Source of the DNA: Nocardioides dokdonensis FR1436
Lineage (GTDB): Bacteria > Actinomycetota > Actinomycetes > Propionibacteriales > Nocardioidaceae
Assembly (NCBI RefSeq): GCF_001653335.1
Contig: NZ_CP015079.1
Location: 1,736,001-1,800,000, forward strand
Reading direction: 5' to 3'
DNA: 64,000 nt
The notes below the pieces were generated by a model. That model made no database searches, was not told where the DNA came from, and saw only the letters and a program-made list of their open reading frames with translations. This document shows, one piece after another, positions 63,663 through 64,000 of this stretch (its first letter is position 1; each line of letters starts with the position of its first letter). Position numbers and translations under genes: made by a program.

Positions 63663-64000
63663 GTGCCGATCGAACTCCCGCCCAACCTCCACCTGAACTG
63701 TGCCCCCCTCGTCTGGCTGCTCGGCACCTGGACCGGCAGCGGCAAGGGCGACTACCCCGGGATGGAGCCCTTCGACTACCAGCAGGAGCTGGTCTTCCAG
63801 CAGGACGGACGCCCCTTCCTGCACTACTTCGCGCGCTCCTGGATCGTGGACGCCAACGGCGAGAAGGTGCGCGACGCAGCCCAGGAGACCGGGTTCCTGC
63901 GCTGCCCCGAGCGCGGCAAGGTCGAGATGGTGCTGGCGCACAACACCGGCATCTCCGAGATCTGGTACGGCAACGCCGAGGACGGCAAGATCGAGCTGCA
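63663..64000 (+). CDS. nitrobindin-like heme-binding protein, 3' partial
   Basis: The visible 112 residues start a small beta-barrel protein of the nitrobindin (DUF1794/FABP-like) family. The hallmark LLGTWTGSGKGDYPGM is at residues 19-34. The second typical part is ETGFLRCPERGKVEMVLAHNTGISEIWYG. The family binds heme through a C-terminal His, which lies beyond the window edge. The start at GTG 63663 follows the leaderless pattern. A role in nitric-oxide or peroxynitrite chemistry is known for the family, not shown here. Confidence 0.85.
   Translation, partial: MPIELPPNLHLNCAPLVWLLGTWTGSGKGDYPGMEPFDYQQELVFQQDGRPFLHYFARSWIVDANGEKVRDAAQETGFLRCPERGKVEMVLAHNTGISEIWYGNAEDGKIEL

Overview
The window is very GC-rich bacterial chromosome. 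Its gene order is typical of a high-GC actinobacterium, most likely Nocardioidaceae (Nocardioides or a close relative). The evidence is the block ppa / dacB / F420-associated zincin / tilS / hpt / ftsH / folE-P-B-K / DUF3180, the block DUF2520 / panC / panD / nadB / nadC / coaX / lsr2 / clpC / mutY, the presence of Lsr2, and many apparently leaderless genes. It is mostly core genome. There is no phage, CRISPR array, rRNA operon or recognisable transposase. The accessory material is a secreted multidomain protein, a truncated TetR gene, a nuclease-like gene between inverted hairpins, and several families of intergenic palindromic repeats.

Layout. 1-2.8 kb: 5'-truncated PAP2 protein and an acyl-CoA oxidase-like enzyme. 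2.8-7.2 kb: ppa, dacB, zincin and tilS. 7.2-12.5 kb: an insertion in the usual tilS-hpt neighbourhood, carrying a 1496-residue secreted protein with a nidogen-like domain and Ig-like repeats, a strong terminator, a 26-bp operator-like palindrome and a short TetR gene. 12.5-18.9 kb: hpt, ftsH and a tightly overlapping folate operon, ending with DUF3180 and a coiled-coil membrane protein. 19-23.8 kb: GNAT protein and an osmoprotectant-type ABC transporter. 23.8-27 kb: two glycosyltransferases and a sulfotransferase. 27.3-33.2 kb: pantothenate, NAD and CoA precursor genes. 33.3-40.6 kb: lsr2, clpC, mutY, a HAD phosphatase, a small Rho-N/SAP-like protein, a LuxR-type regulator and tRNA-Lys. 41-44.7 kb: AhpD-like protein, enoyl-CoA hydratase, secreted hydrolase and cspA. 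45-47.9 kb: copper operon csoR-copZ-copA. 49.2-59.4 kb: a phosphate and polyphosphate region (mutT1-like, pstSCAB behind a PHO box, pit with its DUF47 partner, ppk), interrupted by the nuclease-like gene. 59.5-64 kb: lipase-like hydrolase, a giant coiled-coil membrane protein, a DsrE protein and the start of a nitrobindin-like gene.

Two patterns cut across the window. First, at least sixteen start codons have a TAnnnT hexamer exactly 6-8 nt upstream, the signature of leaderless mRNAs; in two divergent pairs the two promoters physically overlap. Second, several palindromic repeat families lie at gene 3' ends: a roughly 100-nt triple-palindrome element twice, a 49-nt hairpin twice in inverted orientation, a 51-nt hairpin in tandem, and a roughly 50-nt inverted pair at 27.1 kb. 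All calls come from reading the sequence; no database search was run.
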